Positions 34,961 through 47,018 of a stretch of DNA of 64,000 bases are shown one piece after another. Numbering within the stretch: position 1 is the first letter of the stretch; the number at the start of each line of letters is the position of its first letter. The notes beneath the pieces were generated by a model. The model ran no database searches, was not told where the DNA came from, and was given only the letters and a program-made list of their open reading frames with translations. A program made the position numbers and the translations under genes. Origin of the DNA: Chrysemys picta bellii (Eukaryota > Chordata > Testudines > Emydidae); contig NC_088798.1 of the NCBI RefSeq assembly GCF_011386835.1, positions 682,001-746,000 of the forward strand, written 5' to 3'.

Positions 34961-37900
34961 GCCGCGCCGTCTCCCGGCGTGTGGGAACGGATCGTAGCAG
35001 CTCATCCGCCTGCCAGCTCAGGTGCTGCCGCGAAACCCCAGTGTAGCCTTTCAGCCAAGGAAACAAAACACAAACAGCTATTTAATCACAATGGAAACTC
35101 CGTCCTAAACTCGGGTCTCTGGAAAAAGGATAAATGTGAAGTCAGGATCTAGGACTGGAGTTTAGCTTTGTCAGTCCTCTGGCTTTGGTTGGCTCATCAC
35201 AGCCTCCTCTTACACGTTTTTGTATTTCATTGTTTAAAAAAAAAAACACAAAAAACTGTGTGTGGACACTGAGACCATCCAGCAAATCAGCACCCCTTTC
35301 TAAGGTTATTCTGTTTGCATTCGTTGGTTATTTATATTTAAATGGCTCTTGTGATTGTAACTGTTCTATATTTTTTTTCACCTGTGTATTTTAAATACTG
35401 TTTATTTTTTTTGGCAAGCACAAAACTCCTTTTTATCAAATGGTGGCGTTGGCTGATTTGCAGCAGAAAGAGCAGGCACTTTAACAGATACACAGTTAGA
35501 TGGTTGTAGAAAATCTTCTCCAGTTTTAGTCTTTGGATTTTTAACCCTTTTAAAAACTAATTTACTTGGACAACAAATGAAACATTCCAGGTACAAATTA
35601 CCTTACAAGAGAGGAAAGGGTATTGATGTAATGAATCTTCAATTATTAATGAAAATGGCCGAGTGACCTTTCTCAGTGGAAGAACGTACCTAAGTCGTCA
35701 TGGTTTTGAAAAGTTCATCATTTCCGGTTTCATATACATTTTTCTCCCACTGGCAAGTTTAATAGGTAAGGAATACACATGATCCAGACTGTCTGACTTT
35801 ACCTGAGGTGCCAATGATGGGAAACCATAGAAATGTTGCCTTTCCTGCTCCTCCACTCAGAGAAAAATGTTCAGAAACAAAATTTTGAATTTCAACTAGG
35901 TCTACCAAGCAGTCTGGAAAAGAGGCAATGACACCACTTTAGTAGTAACCCTCAACAACCAGATGCTTTCAGAATGGCTGCTTCACCCTTTCAAATGGCA
36001 ACGGAAAGTGTTGGGCTTTTTATCTTCAAAGCTTTGTTCTTTCAACTGCAGATGGATTGAGAGAAAAGATAGAATACAATGGGTTTCCTGATTTTGGTTG
36101 TACTGGTTTGTGGTTTTATGCTTTCAGATAGCTTTAGAAAAGTGCCTTCTTGTTTCAAAGTATATGATTAGTGATTTAAGCTAAATATGGGGTAATTAGA
36201 AAACTACCTAAAACACATTTTTGCACTGACTGTTGGTTATTAGCATTTATCATTTTTCCTTCAAAGAAAGAAGTGCATTAAAATGATTTGTGAGCCTTAT
36301 ACTCATGCTATTTGCATATTTTTTTCTGTGATGTGGGTCAGTGGTGATCACTTTCTGCTCATAGAATAATATTAATGGATGATAAAGAGAAAAATGGTAT
36401 GAACTCTCAATGTTATGAATAGTGGTAATGGTGATTCTTAAGTATTCAGTAGGTTCTTATGGTGCTAAGAACAAAATGGTTTTGATAGTAATTCTCAAAG
36501 GCCTTTAATAAGGAGTGGAAAAATAATGGAAAAATTCCCCTCAGAGTTAGAGAGGAGATATTAAATGATAGTTGTCTGTATGATAATTTGAAATTGGAAA
36601 AAATCTCTTTAAACTCCCAACTATATCCCCTCCTTTTTCTCACAATTTATTCTCAAAGGGGCTCTAAAGTAAAATGCCTAAGATTCCAACTTTTGCCCCC
36701 TATTGGACTGGTGAAGTGATCTCTAGATTAGAAGAAAGAGGCCCCTTTTTAAAATGCAAATGGTGTAGGTACTTTGTGAGCAGTCTCCCACTCAACCTGT
36801 TGATTTGTTTTATTAACAGAGCAGAGACTAGCAGATTGTATGAAATTCCAAGACCTCTGAATTATCAGGATCTAACGTAGCATTTTTGGTGTTTAGCTTC
36901 TTGGAGTTTTTAATCTTCTCGTGGTGGGCTATATGGCAGTGCAAAAGTGTAAACCATGAAGTCACAGTATGGAATCAGAGTTCAATTTAGACATCATAAA
37001 TGTAGCTAGAGGAATTATTAATGTGGAAGAAGAAAAACGTATGCTGCAAACTAATGCATTTAGCTTTCTGATATTTCCAGTATCTTGAAACTGTTTTTAA
37101 ACCCTAACTCGGCATTTCAGTTGCAGTTTAAATGCTTAGCATAAATTTAAATTTATAAAAAGTATTTCCACACTATTAAACCAAGGTATAGTCATGTAGA
37201 AGAAGATGGATTCTATTTCCAGGACATTGATTGTGGCAACTGTTTTAAAACATTTTGAAGATCCATATTTATTTCAACTATCACAGATGTAACTAAATTA
37301 AGTTGTACTGTCAATATCAAATAAAATGCTCTTTTGTCACATATAGAATTGAGTTATGAAGAGTGATTTATTCTGGAGATAACTGGATAATCAGCTTGAA
37401 ATGTGCATTTTGCTGAATATTTGCTGGTTTGGAACTCTCCAAAGACAGTTAACTTGAGCAGGGAAGATGAGCAAATACATTCTCTTTATATTGCTTGTAT
37501 AACCACCTTTGTTAATTTTTCAAAGTAAATGTTAGAGATATGACAAATTTAATTTCAGATTACCAAAGTCCTACACTGTAAATTACTTTGCTTTGTGACT
37601 GGGGTGATTGTTCCAAGTCTGCTGACTGATTTTAAAAACAGCTTTATTTAAATAGAGTATACAGCACTCCTTATGATAATGTGGGAAATACTTGGCTCAC
37701 AAGAACAGTTTTATGATGGGGCACAGTGTACTTTAATCCTGATTTTTATTACTTCTGCCAGGGAGGCCTGTTATGGGTCTGAAAACTTATTTGTGATATA
37801 TCTATATGTTAAAGTGTACAATCAGCAAACTGAACTTTGCAATCAAGAAATAAAAGCTGCATATCACAACAGCCAATCTCTGACCTGAATGTGTGGTAGA

Positions 37901-39450
37901 TAGTAGTCTCAGGTTATCTGAGCTTCTAATGTGCTTTTAACCCCTTGACTGGAAGTGTGATTTTCTTGACATGTATCCTATTGCTGGAATAGGATGCACC
38001 ATGAACATTCATACTAAAGGAGTTAAAACAGCTTATGGCTGAAGAGTTAATGCATCACTTCAGCTCAAAAGATTTTTATAATTCAGCTTAGTTACAAATA
38101 TTGCCATCTGCCATTTTCTTTTTATGTGCATGAACATAAATGTATCTATCTTGGATAGATGAACTGTTGTGGTTTTTAGCAAAATAATAAAGCCATAGTT
38201 AATGTTTTATTCTGATGCATTCTGTTACTGAAAATGTAAGTTGTTGGGAAATCGAAGTGGTTGTGGATTGAGAGGTGTTTAGGTATTTTTAACTTATTTT
38301 TTGCTTATGGGACTGTTTTTGGATATGTTTGTTCTAGGTTTTGTGCTTCTGCCAATGACAGTTGCTTGAGCTTGTGATTATAAGCAGAAAGATCTAAGCT
38401 TGTGGGTAACGGAGAAGAAATGTTTTCCTCTTTGTGTCCACATAATGCAGGGCTGTGGGAAGAGATGCTTAATGAGGATGATTATTGCTGTGTCTGTGGC
38501 TTTCTATAAATCCACTTGTAATGGAGGCTTTGTACAGTTACTTCTGAATCTGTACATTTAAAAACTGCAAATAGCGATAATGGAGCTGGCTAATAGCAGA
38601 CTGTCAAGTAAGTGCAATCCTTGTGATAACATTCAGCCATAGATCTCAATTTAAGTATTACTTTTACCAGCAAATGTTTCTTATAGCAGTTGCTGTATAT
38701 GTAGTTTAAAAAAACATTTGTTGCTGCCTGTTTCATCCTTACTTTCTTGAGTCTTCACTAACTTTCTAATTAAAAACAGTTTTTTCTTTCTCTCCGCTCT
38801 GTCTCAGGGAGACTGTAGACTGTAGAACCGATTCAGATTGTGGAGATTTAACAGATTCAGAAGATCTGCAGTTCATTCCTAATTTTATTTGATGTTCAGA
38901 GTCTACTAGTAGCCAGTAGGAGGAAGTTTAGTAGCCAGTTTAAACAAAAACATGATTCATATGTTTATTCATATTACATAATATGCAGCTACAGTTTTTG
39001 TAATGTGGTTTCCATGATTATGAATGAAAAGTTGAGACATGTATTTCACAATAGGATTGTACAATTACAAACCCATTAAGCCTTTGTTGGATCAGCTAAA
39101 TGCCAATAGGCAGCAATTTTATCTGGTCTTGTTAGTACATTATAAAGGGCAAACCTTTGCATTCCAATTTTACAGTGGGTTTTAAAGTGCCTTTTAGAAT
39201 CTAGGTCTAAGAGTTAAACTACTTAGTTCCATTATGCAACTTAAACACACACTAAGATGGCAGGGGAAAATGCTGATGTTATGCTAAGACAATACAGAAG
39301 ACTTGGTCCACAGTGTTGTAGATGACTTAGTTCATTCATTTATTTTATTATATAAAATGGTGACTTCTTCAATATATCAATAATACTTTCTCTTTTCTAT
39401 TACCATCTTGTATAAGTATATATGCTTCATTTTCTTTCTATTATCTACAG
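34961..39450. other. AT-rich intron-like DNA
   Basis: After about 35050 the base composition drops to AT-rich with no recognised transposon. Frames at 35402-35596 (minus) and 37673-37888 (plus) lack domains. It is remarkably free of CR1 and PLE insertions compared with both sides. Confidence 0.4.
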
Positions 39451-39555
39451 AAACGCCTTTCAGTGTTTGGAATATTAACCAAGAAATCAAGCTCAGAATC
39501 TTGCCAAACTCTTTGTGAATACATTTCAAGCGATGTTATCAAAGTGAATACTTAA
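39451..39555 (+). CDS. Candidate downstream (terminal coding) exon, low confidence
   Basis: A pyrimidine-rich tract and acceptor (TTCTATTATCTACAG, ending at 39450) precede an open frame that starts in phase 0 with KRLSVFGILTKKS and runs 34 codons to a TAA at 39553-39555. The phase matches the donor at 34519, so the two could be joined. The residue composition is protein-like: serine-rich with basic residues. No family was recognised. If the TAA is genuine, the product would be only 46 residues long. Alternatively this is an alternative or chance exon. Confidence 0.3.
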   Translation, partial: KRLSVFGILTKKSSSESCQTLCEYISSDVIKVNT

Positions 39556-41060
39556 CACTATTCAACTGGGTAAAGGTGCAGTAATTGCAGATTAAAGGGG
39601 AGGGAACTACTCTCCCATTGGAGTGGTGTGGGTTTTATTTGTAGATCTTTCATATTTATGTATTTTTCACTTATTTTGCTCATGATATATTATTGGAAAT
39701 TCCATAGAACTATAGTGAAATTGACTGCTATCCTCCAAGTTTTGTGGTTAGTCTAAGACACATCTGAAAAAAGTTTTAGAAAAAGACTTAGTGGTCATTA
39801 GTGGATAGCAAATTACATATGAAGTTGCAGTTGGAGTATGGATGCCAACATGACTGACTTTGGGTTGTGGAGAGAGAGGAAGAAAGTCTTGTACTAATAA
39901 GATGATAGTCCCCCTCTCTATGGCTTTGCTGAGATTACGTCTAAATGTGCAGAACAGCTAAACTGTGGTAAATTATTCTAGTTAGAAAGCAAATCCTACT
40001 GATTTGGAGGCCAATAGGAAAATTGGTAGAGTGAAGGCCAACAGTGTCCATGGACAATGTCTGGGTGAGAATCTCATAAATGGCTTCTTGGAGTGTGGTG
40101 TTTATTAGTGCATTGTGCTGGAAGGACTACCCATATTTAACCACCTTATTTAACAGGTGGCAAATTTTGAGTGGCACCCCCAGTCTCTTCCTCCCATTAT
40201 TTCCTAAAATATCCCTGACCCATCCTATTACTCATCCCACTCCTTCACTCTCTCCATTTTCCTTCTTCTTTCTCCATTATGTGGGATGTATAATTATCTG
40301 GTATTAGTCTTCACTTCTCATCTCTTCTGGGAGATGTGATTGGCAAGTGCCAGAAAGTTCTTCTGCAGTCTGTGGAAGGTCTGAGATCTTGTGTGATTCT
40401 TATTAGAGACCCAGGGAGGGGAGCCTGAACATTTGCTGCTGTTTAATATTTGTATACAATGTATGTATGCACATTGTGCTTTTCAGAAAGACACAGTCCC
40501 TGCCCCAATCAAGGGGCTTACAGTTTGGGAACCTTCTCTTGTCCTGATCTTAGGGTATTGTTGGGATTTTGGGTGCTGGGCTGTGAGGTTCTCCATTGCT
40601 TTGGGGAGGAGAATGGGAGTAATATAGGTAGCAAACCCTGGTTGGCAGCAGAACTGGAGAAGCACCCCACAGGACCAGGTCAGGCCACTAGCAAGAACAT
40701 CTCTCCTCTAATTCTGTCACCCAGTGCAATCCTCTGTATGGCAGAAGCATTGAAGGAGTATTCTCAGCAAAGGGGCAGAATGCATGCAGAGTAGTCTTCT
40801 GATCCTTACCCTTCAGTAAGCATATAAACTTCTAGGATACAGCCTTTCAGAAAGCTGTTTATTTTTCAGCACTAAACTCACAGTTGCAGTTGACACGTAG
40901 GTAAGTACTTGTTTCAGGCCTTACCTGCGAGGAGAGGAATTATTTAGATTGGGACGAGGGGGCTATAATTGGGAGTTGCGGGATGAAATTGAGCAGAGGA
41001 AAAATGTAAGGTCGATTATGTGGCATCCTGTCTCAAGGGCAATGGTAGAACACTATCACT
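39556..41060. other. Intron-like DNA with one old LINE scrap
   Basis: A segment at 40483-40530 (AAGACACAGTCCCTGCCCCA, then GGGGCTTACAGTTTG) is typical of an old L2/L3-like LINE tail. Nothing else was recognised. Confidence 0.45.
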
Positions 41061-41073
41061 TATTTAAGCAAAA

Positions 41074-41293
41074 AGAACAGGAGTACTTGTGGCACCTTAG
41101 AGACTAACAAATTTATTGGAGCATAAGCTTTCGTGGACTACAGCCCACTTCTTCGGATGCATCCGAAGAAGTGGGCTGTAGTCCACGAAAGCTTATGCTC
41201 TAATAAATTTGTTAGTCTCTAAGGTGCCACAAGTACTCCTGTTCTTCTTTTTGCGGATACAGACTAACACGGCTGCTACTCTGAAACCTGTCA
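41074..41293. mobile_element. Foldback PLE-derived element 5
   Basis: An almost perfect palindrome centred on GATGCATC at about 41156-41163. The left arm is the reverse complement of the right through the CCGAAGA core, the GTGGGCTGTAGTCCAC hairpin and GAAAGCTTATGC. The right side adds the tail GCGGATACAGACTAACACGG. A perfect 14-bp target duplication, TTATTTAAGCAAAA, is at 41060-41073 and 41294-41307. It is the best preserved example. Confidence 0.93.
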
Positions 41294-41721
41294 TTATTTA
41301 AGCAAAACACTGTTATATTTACTATAGAGAAGAATCCTGTGCTGGGGTAATAGGCCTCTACCATTTATAACTTCTAAAATTCTGTGCAGTGTTCAGCATT
41401 GAACTGCGTGAGTTTCCTTACACTTGTGTTCTAGTGATAAAATTCATCTCTGTCTCTATAAGACCCATATAGTGCAGCTGCATGGAAGTTTTTTTCAGTG
41501 TCTGGCTTCTTTGTGTTTCATTTTAACAGATGAAATTAACTGGGATCCTTGAGCTTTGTACCTTTGGGCAACAGGAAGTTATTAACATAGGACACTTGAT
41601 TCTTGAATTAGATTTCCTCATGTTTGGCTTGAGAGAACCAAAGTTAGACCTTGTAGTGTGCCTGGAAGACCACTCGGCCCATGTGGCTGTGGAAGAAAAC
41701 AGAGTCTTCACTCTCAGGTTG

Positions 41722-42060
41722 GTTGCAACAGGTCAGACAGTTTATTTTCCTGACACTTGCAAGGGGAGAGTACACCAGGACAGGGGTCCCCCCCCATCCC
41801 AGGCAGGTCTCCATTAACTAAACAATTAGGGCAAGCATTTATACCTTTTGTTACAGACAGTAATGATCAACAATTGCATCTTGTTTATATATATTCCTTC
41901 TGATACCTTACTTTTATCAGCAGTTCCTGCTACAGTCTGTATTCCATTCTTATCTAACACAAGGTCGAAAAACAGTATCTCTCACAGTTTTTTTTGTTCC
42001 ACTCGCTTTCCATTTGCCCAGGCCCTGCCTGAAATCTCGCGTTATTAGAGCTAGTGTTAG
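41722..42060 (-). mobile_element. Possible LTR fragment of an endogenous retroelement
   Basis: On the minus strand there is AATAAACTGTCTGACCTG (polyadenylation-signal-like, 41729-41746) followed by TTGCAACCAACCTGAGAG, a layout seen in retroelement LTRs. No paired LTR, primer-binding site or gag/pol frame is visible. Low-confidence assignment. Confidence 0.35.
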
Positions 42061-42411
42061 CCTATTACTTTATTCCTAAAAGTTAAGATATCTGCGTTCA
42101 AATTCCCTTTATCTTTTTCTCTGCTTCCACATGGCTGTGTGAGGAAGTTTGTATTTCTCATTTGTGTGGGGTAGTTTTTGGAACTGTTGGTATGTCAGTT
42201 TGTCAACTACATTTTTAAAAATTCTGCATGTTCCTAGAGATGTTTTGATAGGTTCACTATATAAACTAGGGAGTAAATGAATCTGAGAAGAGGTATAAAG
42301 TGGAAGGATAATGTCCTTATCTTTGATGTTATTTGTATATATTTTATGATGTGTGTTTAAATATGTAGTTTGTAAAGAGCTTTTGGGGTTTTTGAGTTGA
42401 AAAAACACTAT

Positions 42412-42680
42412 GGGCTTGTCTACACTGGTACTTTGCAGTGCTGCAACTTTCTCACTCAGGTGTGAAAAAACACCCCCCCCTCCCCCCCAGCGCTGCAAAT
42501 TTCAGTGCTGTAAAGTGCCAGTATAGACAGTGCACCAGTGCTTGGAGCCATTCCCCTCGTGGGGGTGGGTTTTTTTTGGAGCGCTGGGACAGAGCTCTCC
42601 CAGTGCTCTGCTGGGACTATACAAGACATGTTAAAGCGCTGCCCCGGCAGCGCTTTAAGGTTGCCAGTGAAGACGTGCCC
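42412..42680. mobile_element. 269-bp Harbinger-type MITE
   Basis: The left end GGGCTTGTCTACACTGG and the right end CCAGTGAAGACGTGCCC are imperfect inverted repeats. A TAT trinucleotide flanks both ends (42409-42411, 42681-42683). Harbinger elements duplicate three bases. The interior has a C-run and a GCGCTG-type palindrome. Confidence 0.8.
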
Positions 42681-42683
42681 TAT

Positions 42684-45494
42684 GGGAATGGTGATGGTTG
42701 TACACCACATTAAACCTGTCAGATTAAATGTGTTACAAAGATACTATATATTTATTTTGTCTAATATTTATCAAGCTAGAACATATCTCCAAGGAGGAAA
42801 AATTGATAATATGCTCTTTGAGAGAACTTTTTAGTAAGGTGCCTATTACTTCAAATGTGAAACAGTTGTTTGCTTATATTTTGTTAAAGGACTGTCATCA
42901 GGGCAAATTTGGCCCAAAGTTTAGGTTTTGCAAAATATTAAAAAAAAAATAGAAATGTTTCAATTAAAAAAAAATCCAAAGGAAAGTTTTATAAAATATA
43001 CATTTTCCATTGCAATCTTTGTAATTTGTAGCATGCATAGAATTTGACAGTGAAAATGTCTAGAAGCTGACAGTGAACAAACATAAGAAATTCAGTAGTC
43101 TTTTTCATTGTCCAAGCAGAAAGAAATGCAAAAAGTAAATACCCTAATTTTTACTATTTATGCTACTAAAGCTACAAACATGTAAGCAGGAAATAATTTC
43201 ATGCATGTATATAGTTCTGTTGAGTTTGGGATTCCTTACATGATTAAGATCTTAATTAGATTTTTAATAAAACCTTTGTATTAATGTAAGGTAAGCGAAC
43301 CCATTTAAAAAAAAAAAATTTAACTTGTCAGTTTGAAGTGTGTGTTTTTGACCACGTTTTAGATATCTGTTCTAAAGGTGAGTTGGCCAAATGTTGGTTG
43401 TTGAGTTGAGGCATTTCTCTCTTTAAGGTATTTTAATTTTTCTCCCTCTGTGGAGAATTTGATTGCTGAGGTTCTGTTTCCTTGTGCTAATCTTGTTCCT
43501 GGGTAACTTTCAATTACTGCAGTGTTAGATATGAAAAAGAATAAATGCAGGTAAACAAGTATTCCAGCAGATTGTAAGGTTATGGATTTAGTTTTCCGAC
43601 ATCTCTTGCTATTAAGATAAAAATGGTAAACTTTTGCAAAAACCTGATTGTTTCCTGTAGATCGGAGAGATTGAAGTTTCTATATCTAAAATGGTTGCTT
43701 TTCTCGCTGGTTTTATTAATTTGCATGATTCTTACTAGTATTTATTTGGTGCTTGGAAGCAATTTTTTCCTGCAGGGTTTGAGTGCCAGGATTGAATCTT
43801 TCATTTAGAGTGGTGGTAGTTGCGTTCTATCCCATTATAAAACTAATTTTAAAAATCCACCCGCCCTAAGTTTAACTTCCTTCCCCACTACATTTTACAA
43901 TCCATGTAATTTATGAAGCTGTGAAAGGACTTTGCAATTTTACTTGATTGTATCCTGTATTCCCATCCCCTGCTCTTCATCTGTCTGGGTCTTTAAGCTG
44001 TAAGCCCTTCAGATTTGGGATTCTCCCTTTTTTTGGGTTTGTATAGCACCTAGCACAATGGGACTGTGATCCCAAGACCCCCTTGATGCTAACTAGCAGA
44101 GTTCACTGTTCTGTAACAGTAACTCTTATCATGCCTGACAAACTCACTACACCTAACACTTTGCTGCCATAGTAGTTATCTATAAAGAATGTAATGTAAG
44201 ATCTTAAATGAAAGCCAGGATTATGCTGGTCATTAATATAATGAAATGTATGTACAGATTATATTTTTAAAAATCTATGTCTGTATCCTTATAGTTTGTA
44301 TTAATGTTTTACTCCCTAGTAGAGGTGAAAAACTGGTTTTGCCAGAGAAAGGGAGGTATTTTCAGATGTGTAGATTTAAGCATTGTAAAGCTAACACAAT
44401 GGAAGATCCATTTACATGTGAAAGTCAACAGGAAAAAACGGTCAACTGGGGAATGTGAAACAAACAGGAGTTTGGGAAGACATGTTGGAGCCAGCACCCC
44501 AGGAAGAGAGTCACAGAGGTCATCCCATCTTTGGGGGAGAAAACAATGTGTTTGGGAAATAGAAGGAGAAGCAAAAAGACATTGGGAAGCAAAAAGGACA
44601 GTGCTTTTTGTATTCATGAAAGTTGGATCCTGACTATAAGCACTAGTGATGCTGGGAAGTTGCTTTAGGTGAGAAAATATTTTTAGGTAAGGATTTTAGA
44701 CTGTTTAAGTTTAGGAAGCATCCTTTTTGTTTTACATGTGACCTGTTCTTCTTATCCTTGCTCACTGTCTCTTAAATCTTAATCTTTATAAATAAACTTA
44801 TATTTGTTTTCATTATAAGTAGATTCCAGTGCTGTGTTATATAGGGAGCTGATTCTAAGTTGTTCTAGTGAAGCTATGTGTACGCTGTCTCCCTGGGGAG
44901 AGCTTACCGATAATTACTGTGAGTGTCCAGTGATTCGCTGGATACTGCACGGGGGTGCTTCTGCAGAGATCAGGGACTGGAATACAACAACTGTTAACCT
45001 GCGAGGCAAAGTAGGGGCTGGCAGAGTCCTGAGGGGAGTGCTTGAGTGGCTGAAGGGCTTAGAGTGTGAGGGAGATGAATGACATCCAGCTATCATAAGT
45101 AATACTCCTCCTTGCTGGAGGCAGCAGGGTAACATGGTGATTCTCAATCCTGAACGCCCTGAGAAAGTGTTAATGGCACTCCAATCCTGATTGGGGCGCT
45201 TTGGCAGGATCAGAACATAACTAATACTACTTAGAATGAAATGATTATTTTCCTGAAATTTTGCATTCCACACCTTGTTGTAAGTTAGAGTTTTTCTGGG
45301 AATTTTGAGCACTTCCCTAAATTTCACTTTTAAACTTATTTTAAAACTTTTTTTGGGTTCTTAATACGTCCAAAAGGACTCAAAATATTTTTTTTTGGCC
45401 ATGATGAAAGGTGCCTTTTAATAATTTGGGGTGGAGGGTGTTTTACAGCATTACAAGATGTATAATAAAACCAGCTTGTGATATCTCCTACTAA
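42684..45494. other. AT-rich unassigned interval
   Basis: An old L3-like 3' end lies at 43993-44090. The segment 44300-45130 contains AATAAACTTATATTTG (about 44790), suggesting a polyadenylation site of a retroelement, but it could not be classified. No gene was recognised. Confidence 0.4.
43993..44090 (+). mobile_element. Ancient L2/L3-like LINE 3' end
   Basis: TTTAAGCTGTAAGCCCTTCA then TTTGTATAGCACCTAGCACA repeats the order seen at 8236-8352. Confidence 0.55.
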
Positions 45495-46135
45495 GGCCAG
45501 GTCTGCACTAGAAAAGATTTAGTGGTATCACTACACAGGCAAACCGTCCTGGTGCAGATGCAGTTTATACTGGCAAAAAAGTACTTCGGCTGGTGTAGCT
45601 TACACCACAGTTCTCAAACTTTACCAACCCAAGGACCCTCATTTTGATTTAAAAATGTTCACCCCTAATCCACCCCTTCCCCAAGGCCCCACCCCGCCCC
45701 ACCTCTTCCCGCTCCACCCCTGCCCCTTGTCTTCCCTGCCTCTCTTGCGACGTGCAGGAGGCATTGGGAGGGAGGGGGAGGAGTTGATCAGTGGGGCTGG
45801 CAGCCCAGACATGATTCCGCCCCCTCCCCTGAGTGTGCCCTTTTCCCGCTCCTCTTCCTCCCTCCCACCACCTCCTGCATACTGCTGAACAACTGTTCCC
45901 TGGTGTGCAGGAGGCGCTGGAGGGAAGAGGAGTTGATCAGCAGGGCTAGCAGACCCCCTGGTGTACCCTCGCAGAACATCAGTGGTCCGCGGACCCGAGT
46001 TTGAGAAATGTTGGCTTACACCAATTTCCTGATTAAAATAAAATATACTGGCAAAAACAGGGTTGTTATTTTGTTTTTTTTCTTTTATTGCGTCTTTGCT
46101 GGTATGGAAATATTAGTTATATTGGCATAAAGCAG
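45495..46135. mobile_element. Harbinger-like fragment carrying a nested hAT element
   Basis: The left end AAGGCCAGGTCTGCACTA resembles the GGGCTTGTCTACACT terminus. Internal sequence resumes after the hAT element at 45606-46013. The right terminus appears to be lost where a PLE begins at 46136. Confidence 0.5.
45606..46013. mobile_element. 408-bp hAT-type non-autonomous element
   Basis: The ends CACAGTTCTCAAACTTTA and CCGAGTTTGAGAAATGTTG are inverted repeats. The perfect 8-bp target duplication GCTTACAC lies at 45598-45605 and 46014-46021. The interior is C-rich, with no intact frame. Confidence 0.9.
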
Positions 46136-46469
46136 GTTTCAGAGTGGTAGCTGTGTTAGCTGGTATCAGCAAAAACAACGAGGAGTCCTTGTGGCACCTT
46201 AAAGACTAACAAATTTATTTGGGCATAAGCTAGAATCCACTTCATCAGATGCATGGAGTGGAAAATACAATAGCAGGTATATTTATACATAGGACATGAA
46301 AAGATGGGAGTTGCCTTAGCAAGGGGGTTCAGTCTAACAAGACAATTCAATTAACAGTGGAATACCAAGGGAGGAAAAACAACTTTTGTAGTGGTAATGA
46401 GGGTGGCCTATTTCAAATAGTTGACAAGAAGGTGTGAGTAACAGTAGGGGGGAAATTAGTATGGTAAAA

Positions 46470-46781
46470 TTAGGTTTTGTAATGACCCATCCACTCCCAG
46501 TCTTTATTCAGGCCTAATTTGATGGTGTCCAGTTTGCAAATTAGTTCCAGTTCTGCAGTTTCATGTTGGAATCTGTTTTTGAATTGTTGTTGTTGAAGAA
46601 TTGCCACTTTAAAATCTGTTATTGAGTGACCAGGGAGGTTGAAATGTTCTCCTACTGATTTTTGAATGTTGTAATTCCTGGTGTCAGATTTGTGTCCATT
46701 TATTCTTTTGCATAGAGACTGTCTGGTTTGGCCAATGTACATGGCAGAGGGGCATTGCTGGCACATGATGGCATATATCAC
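46470..46781 (-). pseudogene. PLE GIY-YIG endonuclease domain remnant
   Basis: The frame reads MIYAIMCQQCPSAMYIGQTR, matching the IY...YIG signature of GIY-YIG nucleases, the domain PLEs use to nick DNA for insertion. A basic RINGHKSDTRN stretch, a GEHFNLPGHS histidine motif and a conserved glutamate in ETAELELICKLDT follow. The frame ends near WEWMGHYKT with a stop. The reverse transcriptase expected upstream is not intact in this truncated copy, and a remnant upstream frame (47351-47641) has no readable catalytic motif. It is non-functional as a whole element. Confidence 0.85.
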
Positions 46782-47018
46782 ATTGGTAGATGTGCAGGTG
46801 AACGAGCCCCTGATGGTGTGGCTGATGTGGTTAAGTCCTATGATGGTGTCCCTTGAATAGATGTGCGGACAGAGTTGGCACTGGGGTTTGTTGCAGGTTT
46901 TGGTTCCTGGGTTAGTGTTTTTGTTGTGTGGTGTGTAGTTGCTGGTGAGTATTTGCTTCAGGTTGGGAGGCTGTCTGTAAGCAAGGACTGGCCTATCTCC
47001 CTAGATCTGTGAGAGTAA

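Noticed and set aside
34200..34997. 265-codon plus-strand frame through the CpG island
   Set aside because: It is open only because GC-rich sequence lacks stops. The GTGAGT donor after the ATG at 34483 gives a better gene model, and other frames are open at the same place.
33590..35005. 471-codon and 382-codon minus-strand frames rich in proline
   Set aside because: They read through a C-rich strand of a G-rich tract, a 61-bp tandem duplication and a 39-bp tandem repeat. The composition is low complexity, overlapping frames on the other strand are equally open, and no domain is present.
41060..41310. CRISPR-like or phage attachment palindrome
   Set aside because: The inverted repeat is a foldback PLE element with a 14-bp target duplication and known tail sequence. 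There is no spacer array.
44300..45130. LTR or retroviral segment
   Set aside because: There is a polyadenylation-like AATAAA and polar frames, but no paired LTR or gag/pol motif could be found, so it was not called as a separate element.
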